Shown: positions 1 to 7,228, counted from the stretch's first letter. The stretch: 17,859 nt of DNA from Bacillota bacterium (GCA_023393095.1 JAEWMT010000116.1:1-17859), one strand, 5' to 3'. Notes: generated from the sequence alone by a model not told the origin. Translations and numbers: made by a program.

Positions 1-331
1 TTTCCTCTCTGACTTTCACGGTTTCAAGAATTCCTTTCCCCTTTCTCTGCATCGGGTAATCAAATACCGTAGTAACGCCTCCGCAGGCTGCTGCTCTGGT
101 TCCTGACAGATAACCATCTGCTGATATTGTTCCGCCAAAGGGCATTGCCAGATGGGTGTGTGCATCAATAGCTCCTGGCAGCACCAATTTACCCGTGGCA
201 TCGACTACCTTATCCGCATCAAATGTAAGATTTGTTCCAATGCATACAATTTTTTCATTATCCACTGCAATATCTGCTATAAAGCTTTCTTTTGCAGTAA
301 CAATCGTACCATTCTTAATTAATAAATCCAT
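1..331 (-). CDS. hydA: Dihydropyrimidinase / D-hydantoinase, N-terminal part (runs off left edge)
   Basis: This is the first 110 codons of a cyclic amidohydrolase. The family hydrolyses dihydropyrimidine or hydantoin rings to N-carbamoyl amino acids in the cytoplasm. The translation opens MDLLIKNGTIVTAKESF, a typical amidohydrolase beta-sandwich start. It reaches the metal-binding HxH motif in DAHTHL (His58, His60), followed by the subfamily-typical MPFGGT and SGTRAAACGGVTT stretches. The ATG at 329-331 has a GGAGG site (337-341) five bases upstream. It is the last visible gene of the transporter and catabolic cluster, 222 bp behind the substrate-binding protein. Ring specificity (dihydrouracil, hydantoin or another imide) cannot be read from this fragment, because most of the catalytic domain lies outside the window. 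Dihydroorotase or allantoinase is less likely, given the MPFGGT and TRAAACGG signature. Confidence 0.9.
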   Translation of the reverse strand, partial: MDLLIKNGTIVTAKESFIADIAVDNEKIVCIGTNLTFDADKVVDATGKLVLPGAIDAHTHLAMPFGGTISADGYLSGTRAAACGGVTTVFDYPMQRKGKGILETVKVREE

Positions 332-410
332 AAAAACCTCCAATCTGCCGAAACACCGCGAATTTGGGCGTCAGCACAAATTTGCCGTGTGAAAAATCTT
401 GATTTTTCAC
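315..410 (-). CDS. Candidate 31-aa leader ORF inside a repeat, overlapping the hydantoinase start
   Basis: A GTG-initiated frame begins MKNQDFSHGKFVLTPKFAV and ends with TAA inside the first codons of the hydantoinase, a 17-base overlap in another frame. A GGAGG (415-419) lies four bases upstream of the GTG. The hydantoinase ribosome site lies inside this ORF, so translation of the two could be coupled. It coincides with a palindromic segment bounded by 11-bp direct repeats, so it may be only the incidental translation of a repeat. No function is assigned. Confidence 0.25.
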   Translation of the reverse strand: MKNQDFSHGKFVLTPKFAVFRQIGGFYGFIN

Positions 411-425
411 ACTTCCTCCAATCTG
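337..425. repeat. Palindromic intergenic element bounded by 11-bp direct repeats carrying GGAGG
   Basis: The 11-mer cctccaatctg occurs at 337-347 and again at 415-425. On the minus strand each copy supplies a GGAGG. Between them lie an imperfect inverted repeat (354-366 with 377-389, 11 of 13 matching) and a perfect 12-bp palindrome with a 2-nt centre (387-398 / 401-412). It looks like a dispersed repeat inserted or duplicated at the ribosome site of the hydantoinase. Whether other copies exist in the genome cannot be seen here. Confidence 0.55.
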
Positions 426-470
426 TACCATAGGGTAGCTGATTTTATTACCCAAATATTACTTGGGGTT

Positions 471-519
471 AGACCGCTGCAAAGCAAATGAAAAATGAGC
501 GAAGGCTTTGTAGCAGTCT
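471..519 (-). other. Stem-loop in the SBP-hydantoinase spacer
   Basis: Arms 471-485 and 505-519 are complementary at 13 of 15 positions with a 19-nt loop. In minus-strand RNA one of the two differences is a G-U wobble and the other an A-C mismatch. No T-tract follows on either strand, so it is not a standard intrinsic terminator. It starts about 35 bp beyond the stop codon of the substrate-binding protein gene and may act in mRNA stability or as an intergenic repeat. Confidence 0.4.
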
Positions 520-553
520 ATTACAATGAAACAATCTCTGTCAGTAAGCTAAA

Positions 554-1735
554 TTATTGATTCAGTTTGTATACCAGTACAAGTCCGGATCTTTGGAATA
601 CCTGAGAAACCTCAAGTAAATCCATACCGCCCGCATTAGCAGCAATCAGATTGGATACCCAGGTTACACCGAAATCTACCTGTGCATTATTCACTGCTGT
701 AGTCTCAGAGATATCACCACCGCCTGGAACAATCGTAACATTTAGTCCGGCATCCTTGTAATAACCCTTATCAAGTGCTACATAATAACCCATGAACTGT
801 GCCTGAGGTAACCATTTTAACTGAATGGATATATCCTTTTTCTCAGGTGTGAATTTACCATCGGAAGCCATTGCATCTGTCGAGTAGGTAGTATCTCTGA
901 TATCATCAAGAGTAAGATTCTGTAATTTATCTGCTGCCGCTGAATCATCGAGTTTAATGTACTTTTTGGCAAGATCAAGTGTCTGCTGCATCGCTTTTTC
1001 ATCCATATTACCGTATTTTGTTATAGCTGCACCGGTGGTATCTGTTTCTACAAGCTTTTTAACCTCACAAGCCATATAAGCCTGATGGTCTGCTGATACG
1101 GAAGAACCATTCTTAAATACGATCTCTGCTGCTTCCTCCGGATGAGCACATGCATATTCCCATCCCTTCATGGATGCATAAATAAATGCTTTTACGGTGT
1201 TCGGATTTTTTTTCGCAAATTTCTTCGTGCAAAAGATGTTATCCTCAAGCATTGCAACACCTTCATCGTTCATATCGATATACTTTACTTTATCGCCGTA
1301 GTCGTAACCGCCATCATAGCTGTTTTTCACTAAACCAAGTTCATTGTAGGTCATGGCAGATGCTAAAGCGATTGAGTCATCATCAAAGCCATCCATATCG
1401 AATGCCTGGCTTAAGTAATCGGTTGGCTGACCGTATTTTGTTAAAAGTGCCTGAATCTCATATTCATTACCTAGACCCCAGTTGCCAACCTTTCCTTTGG
1501 TTGCAGCATCAACTATAATATCCTTTACTGACTGATCTGCACTATAATAGGGTTCTGAACTTCCTTTTGAAGAGTTGTCTGCAGCACTGGAAGTAGCCTC
1601 CGGTGCTTTTGTGGCGTCCGCACTAGTATCCTTATCCTTGGCGCCACCGCATGCGGTAATCATTGTAATAACCATTGCTAAAGTCAATAGTAGGGAACAA
1701 AGCTTCGTCAATTTTTTTCCTGCTAATTTTTTCAT
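554..1735 (-). CDS. THI5/NMT1-like ABC substrate-binding lipoprotein with circularly permuted fold
   Basis: This is a 393-aa extracytoplasmic binding protein for the ABC transporter encoded just upstream, presumably taking up a pyrimidine- or hydantoin-like compound. It has a lipoprotein signal with lipobox ITAC (Cys29), then a Thr/Ser/Ala-rich linker to about residue 62. The order of the conserved blocks is odd. VGNWG, normally in the middle of this family, is at residues 83-87. The NELG and KGWEYA(C) blocks follow, then the usual C-terminal region to about 290. Only then comes the normal mature N-terminus: LKWLPQAQFMGYY (306-318), GLNVTIVPGGG (330-340) and QRSGLVLVYK (381-390), where the protein ends. 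The canonical order is LKW...QAQF...QRSG...VGNWG...; here it is rotated within one uninterrupted frame. The start is set by AAGGAGG eight bases before the ATG. It lies 44 bp behind the second permease. Confidence 0.9.
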   Translation of the reverse strand: MKKLAGKKLTKLCSLLLTLAMVITMITACGGAKDKDTSADATKAPEATSSAADNSSKGSSEPYYSADQSVKDIIVDAATKGKVGNWGLGNEYEIQALLTKYGQPTDYLSQAFDMDGFDDDSIALASAMTYNELGLVKNSYDGGYDYGDKVKYIDMNDEGVAMLEDNIFCTKKFAKKNPNTVKAFIYASMKGWEYACAHPEEAAEIVFKNGSSVSADHQAYMACEVKKLVETDTTGAAITKYGNMDEKAMQQTLDLAKKYIKLDDSAAADKLQNLTLDDIRDTTYSTDAMASDGKFTPEKKDISIQLKWLPQAQFMGYYVALDKGYYKDAGLNVTIVPGGGDISETTAVNNAQVDFGVTWVSNLIAANAGGMDLLEVSQVFQRSGLVLVYKLNQ

Positions 1736-1779
1736 AAATTAGTCCTCCTTTTATTTTTATATTAAGTTGAACTTTACCA

Positions 1780-2589
1780 TTACCGGCGTCCCTTCAACAA
1801 AATACCCTCTGTGATAAGTAGAATCACATACATGATAATACCAATGGCACAGGCAACTGTAATATAAGCCCATGCTGTAGCATATTGAGCCAGGACGATA
1901 TTCTCACGAATCTGCCGTCCAACCCCAACAATATATTCCGCAAAATATTCACTGACCAACGCGCTGATTACACAGCCGGGTACACTGACTCTTAAAGCGG
2001 TAAATACATAAGGAACACTATTTGGTATTCTAAGCTTGAAGAATATGGTTATTTTACTGGCCGCATAGGATTTCATCAGATCCAGAGAAAAGGTTTTTAG
2101 TTCCGTAAAACCCCGGTAGGCATTGATGCTCATTGATACCGTGCAGGCAATCATAACTACAAGCATCTTAGCCAGCATACTTCTGGTATTTGGATCTTTA
2201 CTGAAATCCTTTGTTAAGTTATTTAAGATTGGTGCAATTGCGATAATCGGAATTGCATTAAACGCGGATACGATAGTAAGACCTCCGACACCCCATTTTG
2301 GAAATGCTGTAGCTGCAATAGCAAGTAAATAACCTAGAAGGGAACCTAATACCAAGCCTCCAATCGCAACAATAACTGTTGCTTTTACATTTTTAAGAAT
2401 CGAAGGTAGATTATCGCCGATAATTCCGATAATTCTGCCCGGAAGCGGTAAGGTAAAGGTATCTGCTCCAATCATTTTATGCAAAACCTGCGTCTGCCAT
2501 AGAATTGCGATTAATACACCAAACAAAATGGGATACATTACCATGGATATCGTCTTTTTATTAAATCTAAAATTTTTTTTGGTCTCCAT
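1780..2589 (-). CDS. ABC transporter permease (SsuC/TauC/ThiX type)
   Basis: This is an integral membrane subunit of a type I importer with about six hydrophobic segments. The cytoplasmic coupling (EAA-type) loop is visible in DLMKSYAASKITIFFKLRIP, followed by NSVPYVFTALRVS. At about 270 aa it has the usual length. A GTG at 2598 would overlap the preceding gene by 4 bp, but its GAGGTG is itself the ribosome site. The ATG at 2587-2589 lies eight bases after GAGG and is preferred. It pairs with the adjacent homologous permease to form a heterodimeric channel. Together with the ATPase and the lipoprotein this is a complete importer of the nitrate/sulfonate/taurine/thiamine-precursor class. The substrate is inferred from neighbours only. 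Confidence 0.9.
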   Translation of the reverse strand: METKKNFRFNKKTISMVMYPILFGVLIAILWQTQVLHKMIGADTFTLPLPGRIIGIIGDNLPSILKNVKATVIVAIGGLVLGSLLGYLLAIAATAFPKWGVGGLTIVSAFNAIPIIAIAPILNNLTKDFSKDPNTRSMLAKMLVVMIACTVSMSINAYRGFTELKTFSLDLMKSYAASKITIFFKLRIPNSVPYVFTALRVSVPGCVISALVSEYFAEYIVGVGRQIRENIVLAQYATAWAYITVACAIGIIMYVILLITEGILLKGRR

Positions 2590-2594
2590 TTTGC

Positions 2595-3416
2595 TCACCT
2601 CTTAACTTTCTTCGTACGTTTATACGGTGACATAACTTTTTCTATCAGAGTCATGAGATAATAGCTGAGAATTCCGATCAATGCACTGATAAACACAATC
2701 TGCCAGAATACGTAGATGGTCATCGCATGCTTTAAGGATTGTGACAGCATACATCCGAGTCCCCCGCCTCCCTGTAGCGTATCCACCAGAATTGAAGCTG
2801 TAATTGCCATAGGAGCGGATATCTTAAGTCCTGTATAGAAATACGGCATACTCGCCGGAATTAGGAGTTTTAGGTATATCTGATATTTGGTTGCCGCAAT
2901 AGAATACATCAATTCATGCTTTTCCTTTTCTACCGACTTGAACCCGGCAAGTGTATTCGTAGCTACCGGATAGAAGGTAAGTATTGCAGCAATTACAATA
3001 CGGCTCTTGTTAATATCCTTGGTAACTGCCAAGATAATTGGAGCCATACCCAGGATGGGAATCATTTGTATCATCATCAAATAAGGAAAAAAAGTCTTTT
3101 CCACTGATGTAAATAAGCTCATAAGAAGTGCGAGTATAAAACCTATTACAATTCCAATCAGAAATCCGATTGCTGCCCTTAATAATGTAATTCCCGCATT
3201 GCTCAACACAATCTGAATCGCTGTCTGACTTCCATTGACCAGGTTCTTACTCATCACTGACTCTATGATCTGATACAGATGCGGAAGAACATTTTCCGGA
3301 GTACGCTTCGAATGTTCTACCACGGTAGCCCCAACCTCCCAGACACCAATTAACCCGAGCACCCAGACGAAGGTTACCATATTCTTTGAGGTAAGCGCTT
3401 TCTTCACTTTATTCAT
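2595..3416 (-). CDS. ABC transporter permease (SsuC/TauC/ThiX type)
   Basis: The 273-aa membrane protein is homologous to the next gene. It has one N-terminal hydrophobic segment (VTFVWVLGLIGVWEVG), a periplasmic stretch, and further segments carrying the coupling loop ELMYSIAATKYQIYLKLLIP followed by ASMPYFYTGLKIS. A GGAGG six bases before the ATG at 3416 fixes the start. The stop codon is next to the ribosome site of the second permease, so the two are probably translationally coupled. A 264-bp spacer with a large inverted repeat separates it from the ATPase gene, which is unusual inside an ABC operon and could tune subunit ratios. Confidence 0.9.
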   Translation of the reverse strand: MNKVKKALTSKNMVTFVWVLGLIGVWEVGATVVEHSKRTPENVLPHLYQIIESVMSKNLVNGSQTAIQIVLSNAGITLLRAAIGFLIGIVIGFILALLMSLFTSVEKTFFPYLMMIQMIPILGMAPIILAVTKDINKSRIVIAAILTFYPVATNTLAGFKSVEKEKHELMYSIAATKYQIYLKLLIPASMPYFYTGLKISAPMAITASILVDTLQGGGGLGCMLSQSLKHAMTIYVFWQIVFISALIGILSYYLMTLIEKVMSPYKRTKKVKR

Positions 3417-3457
3417 AAATAACCTCCATAAAAATCTATAATAATTACTGATAGTTG

Positions 3458-3487
3458 TTTAGAAGTTAGTGTAATTTAGAAGTTAGT
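3458..3487. repeat. 13-bp tandem direct repeat, 17-bp period
   Basis: The 13-mer tttagaagttagt occurs at 3458-3470 and again at 3475-3487 with a 4-bp spacer, in the ATPase-permease gap just upstream of the permease. It could be a binding site or a slippage duplication. Confidence 0.5.
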
Positions 3488-3522
3488 ATTTTATCTTGTA
3501 CCCTCTCCACTAACGTATATCC

Positions 3523-3672
3523 CTTTATAAAATCAGCTTTACAAACTCTATCTAAATCATTGTTTACGATAGTTTCAATCCGGCGCATATTTCGAGGTTG
3601 TGAGTTTCCTAAGCCGGATGAAACTATCGTAAACAATGATTCCTCACAGTCTATCCAGCTGATTTTATAAAG
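3523..3672. repeat. Nested long inverted repeat (150 bp) between ATPase and permease genes
   Basis: Outer arms of 16 bp (3523-3538 and 3657-3672) are perfect complements. Inner arms (3556-3584 and 3613-3640) are complementary over 28 bp with one bulged base. The central loop is about 28 nt. The stretches between outer and inner arms do not pair well. It begins eight bases beyond the ATPase stop codon, inside the presumed operon. No T-run follows, so it is not a typical terminator. It may be a MITE-like element or an mRNA processing/stability structure. The 12-mer agctgattttat from its right outer arm recurs at 437-448 in the hydantoinase leader, which supports a repeat family. Confidence 0.8.
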
Positions 3673-3680
3673 TACATACC

Positions 3681-4508
3681 CTACACCCCTTCAAAGCTGT
3701 TTCGAACCTTCGCCACCAATGCATTAAATTCCGGTGAGCTCTTAATCGACAGATCTCTAGGTCTGTCAAGATTGATGTCTACAACTGCCGATACCCTGCC
3801 GGGATGAGGAGATAATACCACCACCCGGTCGGATAAAAATACGGCTTCTTGTATGTTATGAGTTACGAATAGTATTGTCTTATTCGTCTTCTTCCAAATT
3901 CTCAAAAGATCTTCATGAAGTTTCTCTTTCGTAAACTCATCCAGTGCAGAAAAGGGTTCATCCATAAGTAAAATCTCAGGCTTGATGGCCAGTGCTCTGG
4001 CGATGCCTACTCTTTGCTGCATACCGCCGCTAAGCTCGTGAGGATATTTTTTACCAAACTCCATCAGTCCTACCAGCTCAAGCATCTTAGTCACTCTTGC
4101 CGTTCTGTCCTTTTTGGGAATTCCCATCAGCTCCATGGGCATGCATACATTGCGTCTTACCGTCCTCCATTCGTACAAAACCGGATTCTGAAATACGATA
4201 CCGTATTTTTTCTGAAGACGGATCTCTCTTGGTGAATGCCCCCTGACTGATATATTACCGTTGGTTGGCTTCTGCAGATCAGCTATCGTTCGAAGCAATG
4301 TGGTTTTACCGCAGCCGGATGGGCCTAACAAAGAAATGAATTCACCCTGTCTGACCTCCAGATTAATATTCTGTAGAGCAACTACCGGAGAACCTCCGTC
4401 CTTATCGGGAAAACTTACACCTAAATTTTCAATCTTAATTTCTACCTGATTTTGAAACTCATCTGATTCTTCTAAAAAATCATCATCTAATTTTTCTGCT
4501 ACTTCCAT
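3681..4508 (-). CDS. ABC transporter ATP-binding protein (SsuB/TauB/ThiZ type)
   Basis: This is the cytoplasmic ATPase that powers the importer. Visible motifs are Walker A GPSGCGKT (62-69), Q-loop Gln107, signature LSGGMQQR (159-166), Walker B ILLMDEP (179-185) with the D-loop SALD, and the switch His217 in FVTHN. At 275 aa it is normal for the family apart from an acidic N-terminal extension of about 20 residues. Longer reading from 4553 is possible, but AAAGGGGG sits seven bases before the ATG at 4506-4508, so that start is chosen. It is the first gene of the transporter block, with a terminator-like hairpin just upstream (4554-4583). Confidence 0.92.
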   Translation of the reverse strand: MEVAEKLDDDFLEESDEFQNQVEIKIENLGVSFPDKDGGSPVVALQNINLEVRQGEFISLLGPSGCGKTTLLRTIADLQKPTNGNISVRGHSPREIRLQKKYGIVFQNPVLYEWRTVRRNVCMPMELMGIPKKDRTARVTKMLELVGLMEFGKKYPHELSGGMQQRVGIARALAIKPEILLMDEPFSALDEFTKEKLHEDLLRIWKKTNKTILFVTHNIQEAVFLSDRVVVLSPHPGRVSAVVDINLDRPRDLSIKSSPEFNALVAKVRNSFEGV

Positions 4509-4531
4509 TTCATTTCCCCCTTTCATATCAA

Positions 4532-4553
4532 ATGACAAACGCCTTCCTGTCAT
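4532..4553. promoter_or_regulatory. Short dyad upstream of the ABC ATPase
   Basis: Six-base arms atgaca (4532-4537) and tgtcat (4548-4553) are perfect inverted repeats around a 10-bp centre, between the terminator-like hairpin and the ATPase ribosome site. It could be an operator. No convincing promoter is visible alongside it. Confidence 0.3.
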
Positions 4554-4583
4554 AAAACAAAAAGCGGCGCAAAGCTTTACGCC
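4554..4583 (-). terminator. Intrinsic terminator between alcohol dehydrogenase and ABC ATPase
   Basis: Minus-strand RNA from 4583 to 4566 can form a 7-bp GC-rich stem (one G-U pair) with an AGCU loop. A U-rich tail GCUUUUUGUUUU follows (4565-4554). It lies 41 bp past the dehydrogenase stop and 45 bp before the ATPase start. Partial read-through would let the catabolic genes be expressed more strongly than the transporter. Confidence 0.65.
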
Positions 4584-4623
4584 TTACGCCATTGTACATT
4601 TGTTATTTCCTTATTTAATTCAA

Positions 4624-5775
4624 TTATAAGAGCTTCTGGTATATCTCTATCAAATCTTCCTTACTGACTTCTTTTATCGTATTGGATGGACTGCCACTTG
4701 CCATAGCATCCTGTGCCATCTTATCTGTTACCGCGTAAAATTCTTCTTTTTTAATGCCATATTCCACAAGTGTCGGGATTTTAATATTTTTGCAAAGCTT
4801 CTCGAGTGCATCTAAGAACCCTAATGCTGCTTCTTTATCATTCGTACTTTCATCAGCCCCTCCGATTGTTCGTGCAATCGTAGCAAACCTTTCATAACAT
4901 CCATCCAGTGCGTAGGATAAACATTCTTTCAACAGCATTGCATTGGAAATACCATGTGGTACATGAAATAAAGCTCCAATCGGTCTGCTCATTCCGTGAA
5001 CCAGGGTAACGGATGCATTGTTAATACAGACACCTGCTTCATAAGCTGCAATCAGCATTTCTTCCCTTGCTTTCTCATCATTTCCGTTACTGTAAGCCTT
5101 CGGCAGATAAGTGAATATTCGTTTTATTGCTGATAATGCATAGATATCAGTCAGGGTATTTCCCTTTCTTGAGGTATAGGCTTCCACTGCATGGGTTAAG
5201 GCATCCATACCAGTCGCTGCCGTAATATCCGGCGGTGCTGTCATTGTAAATGCCGGATCAATGATTGCGACTTCAGGAAGTAGGTCATCTCCCTTTAACA
5301 GCATTTTTACATCCTTTTTGGTGTCTGTTATAATCGTAAATTTTGTTGTCTCTGATCCTGTTCCTGCAGTTGTCGGAATTAATACCATGGGAGGAAACTG
5401 TCCCTTAATCTCCGTTCCCATATAATCCGATATCTTACCACCAAGGACTGTCATTGCTGCAATCGCCTTCGCGCTGTCAAGTGGACTTCCGCCCCCGATT
5501 GCCGCCAGGAAATCACAGTCTTCTGCTTTATAAACTTTAACACCTTCCTCAATCATCTCTATGGTAGGCTCTCCTGTAATGTCATTGAATATCTCGTAGC
5601 TGATTCCCCATTTTTCGAAATAGTCGGTCAGGATTTTGACCATACCCGTTTTTGTAACAATTTTTCCAGTTACAATCAATGCTTTCTTTCCAAGCCCCTT
5701 AATTGCAGCTTCTCCAGCCTCCAAAGCATTCTTTCCTATGATCACCTGTCCCGGTATTGTAAATTGATATGCCAT
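4624..5775 (-). CDS. Iron-type (group III) alcohol dehydrogenase, probable semialdehyde reductase
   Basis: The 383-aa NAD(P)H-dependent dehydrogenase has the dinucleotide motif GGGSPLDSAKA (94-104). The metal ligands of the Fe-ADH family are visible: Asp191 and His195 in MDALTHAVEAY, His260 in LVHGMSRP, and His274 in HVPHG. The length is normal. A GTG at 5787 is in frame, but it is part of the ribosome site GTGAGGTG that serves the ATG at 5773-5775. It lies 11 bp behind the aminotransferase, almost certainly co-transcribed. Family members reduce short aldehydes such as butanal, succinate semialdehyde and malonate semialdehyde. The pairing with an omega-aminotransferase and a hydantoinase suggests reduction of malonate semialdehyde to 3-hydroxypropionate. 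That substrate is inference. Confidence 0.9.
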   Translation of the reverse strand: MAYQFTIPGQVIIGKNALEAGEAAIKGLGKKALIVTGKIVTKTGMVKILTDYFEKWGISYEIFNDITGEPTIEMIEEGVKVYKAEDCDFLAAIGGGSPLDSAKAIAAMTVLGGKISDYMGTEIKGQFPPMVLIPTTAGTGSETTKFTIITDTKKDVKMLLKGDDLLPEVAIIDPAFTMTAPPDITAATGMDALTHAVEAYTSRKGNTLTDIYALSAIKRIFTYLPKAYSNGNDEKAREEMLIAAYEAGVCINNASVTLVHGMSRPIGALFHVPHGISNAMLLKECLSYALDGCYERFATIARTIGGADESTNDKEAALGFLDALEKLCKNIKIPTLVEYGIKKEEFYAVTDKMAQDAMASGSPSNTIKEVSKEDLIEIYQKLL

Positions 5776-5786
5776 AGAACACCTCA

Positions 5787-7112
5787 CTATATTTTTAATT
5801 TATCAACATCTGTAAGTACATCATCAAGCTTTGCTAGTTCTTCTAGCAGCTGTTCCTCGGTGATAATTAAAGGAGGAGCAACCAGAATCATATTTTCATG
5901 AGAATAGGTCATAAATTTCTTCTCTTTAAGCTTACCGATAATTTTTCCCATTACTCCTTCCGGATCTCTTCCATATGGAACCAATGGTTCTTTCGTAGCT
6001 TTGTCCTTAACCAGTTCTACCGCGGAAAACAGACCGATGTAGCGCACATCTCCCACGCATGGATGAACTGCCTTCATCGCTTCCAACTTTTCGCCAAGTA
6101 CTTTTCCGACCTTGTTGACATTACTCAGGATGTCAGCCTGTTCATAATAATTAATACAAGCCACACCGGCAGCACATGCAAGTGGATGACCGCTGTAGGT
6201 AAGGCCGCACGACAGCAGATTTTCATCAAAATATTCTGAAATCTTTTTACTTACCACAACGCCTCCCAGAGGAACATAACCACAGGTTACACCTTTCGCA
6301 AAGGTAACGATATCAGGAATTACATCAAAGTTTTCAAATGCAAACATTTTACCTGTTCTGCACCAGCCGGTCATAACCTCATCACAAATCATTAGTATAC
6401 CATATTTATCGCAAAGCTTTCTTACTCCCGGCAGATATCCCTCAGGTGGAATAATAACTCCGTTGGATCCTGTGACAGTTTCCATAACGATAGCTGCAAT
6501 AGAACTAGGTCCTTCATATTGAATTTGTTCATCCAGCTTGGAAATATAATATTTTGTCGCATCCTCATCCGATTTGAATTCAACAGCCTCGCGGTATACA
6601 TAAGGATCGAAAAATTTAACGAATCCCGGTATCCCAGGCTCCAAGGTATATCTCCTCGGTTCCCCGGTCAGATTTCCTGATCCGAAGGAGGAACCATGGT
6701 AACTGCGGTATCTGCTGAGGATTTTATTTCTTCCGGTATACATCTTTGCTATCTTAACTGCATTTTCATTCGATTCTGCTCCGGCATTGGTAAAAAACAC
6801 CTTGCCCATGGTATCCGGCATTAAACTGATAATTTTCTCAGCCAGTTCAGCTCTGGATGCAGCACCAAAAGACGGACCGACAAAACAATACTGATCAACC
6901 TGTTCTTTAATGGCATCCCCAATTGCTTTGTTTCCAAATCCAAGATTCATATTAACCAATTGGGATGACATATCGGAATAGCGATTGCCCTCATAATCCC
7001 AGAAATAGATACCTTCTGCTTTCTCAACAGGAATCGGATTAATGTTCTTTTGTTTACTCCAAGACTGCAAATTGTATTTCTTTAATTTTGTTTTGATTAC
7101 TTCACCCTGCAT
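5787..7112 (-). CDS. Class III PLP-dependent aminotransferase (omega-amino acid type)
   Basis: The 441-aa cytoplasmic enzyme transfers an amino group from an omega- or beta-amino acid to a keto acid. Visible are the N-terminal block (IYFWDYEGNRYSD), the PLP phosphate region TNAGAESNENAVKIAK (108-123), the Tyr-His of RSYHGSS, ICDEVMTGWCRTG with the PLP-pyridine Asp244, and the Schiff-base Lys273 in FAKGVTCGYVPLGG. The frame stays open back to 7247. AAGGAGG nine bases before the ATG at 7110-7112 gives a normal-length protein, so that start is chosen. The promoter and a terminator-like leader hairpin lie in the 5' region. With its neighbours it most likely handles beta-alanine or a related product of N-carbamoyl-beta-amino acid hydrolysis. 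Confidence 0.9.
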   Translation of the reverse strand: MQGEVIKTKLKKYNLQSWSKQKNINPIPVEKAEGIYFWDYEGNRYSDMSSQLVNMNLGFGNKAIGDAIKEQVDQYCFVGPSFGAASRAELAEKIISLMPDTMGKVFFTNAGAESNENAVKIAKMYTGRNKILSRYRSYHGSSFGSGNLTGEPRRYTLEPGIPGFVKFFDPYVYREAVEFKSDEDATKYYISKLDEQIQYEGPSSIAAIVMETVTGSNGVIIPPEGYLPGVRKLCDKYGILMICDEVMTGWCRTGKMFAFENFDVIPDIVTFAKGVTCGYVPLGGVVVSKKISEYFDENLLSCGLTYSGHPLACAAGVACINYYEQADILSNVNKVGKVLGEKLEAMKAVHPCVGDVRYIGLFSAVELVKDKATKEPLVPYGRDPEGVMGKIIGKLKEKKFMTYSHENMILVAPPLIITEEQLLEELAKLDDVLTDVDKLKI

Positions 7113-7133
7113 ATCAATCTTCCTCCTTAAATT

Positions 7134-7172
7134 AAAAAGCAGCAAAGGAATTCTTATCAACTCCGTTGCTGC
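7134..7172 (-). terminator. Terminator hairpin inside the aminotransferase leader (candidate attenuator)
   Basis: The minus-strand stem has 7 bp (GCAGCAA/TTGCTGC), one mismatch, then 6 bp (GGAGTT/AATTCC, one G-U), and a GATAAG loop. It is followed directly by TTTTT (7138-7134). Only 21 bases separate the T-run from the aminotransferase ATG, and they hold the ribosome site, so no promoter fits between. Every transcript of the gene must cross this hairpin. Confidence 0.75.
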
Positions 7173-7199
7173 CTTTGTATGAAATATTAATTTAATGTT

Positions 7200-7228
7200 A
7201 TTATAGTCACGCTCATTAACAAAAGCAA
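7200..7228 (-). promoter_or_regulatory. Promoter for the aminotransferase-dehydrogenase operon
   Basis: On the minus strand TTGCTT (7228-7223) and TATAAT (7205-7200) are separated by exactly 17 bp. The -10 is a perfect match and the -35 matches at four of six positions. The predicted start near 7193 gives a leader of about 80 nt containing the terminator hairpin. It lies between the regulator stop codon and the aminotransferase. Confidence 0.65.

Noticed and set aside
817..1002. Second minus-strand frame inside the binding-protein gene, considered as a sign of frameshift or gene fusion
   Set aside because: The main frame is open and conserved through both blocks. The alternative frame carries no family motifs, so the rotated order is not a frameshift artefact.
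5898..6239. 113-codon plus-strand frame opposite the aminotransferase
   Set aside because: It lies wholly antisense to a well-supported enzyme gene, with no ribosome site and no recognisable domain.
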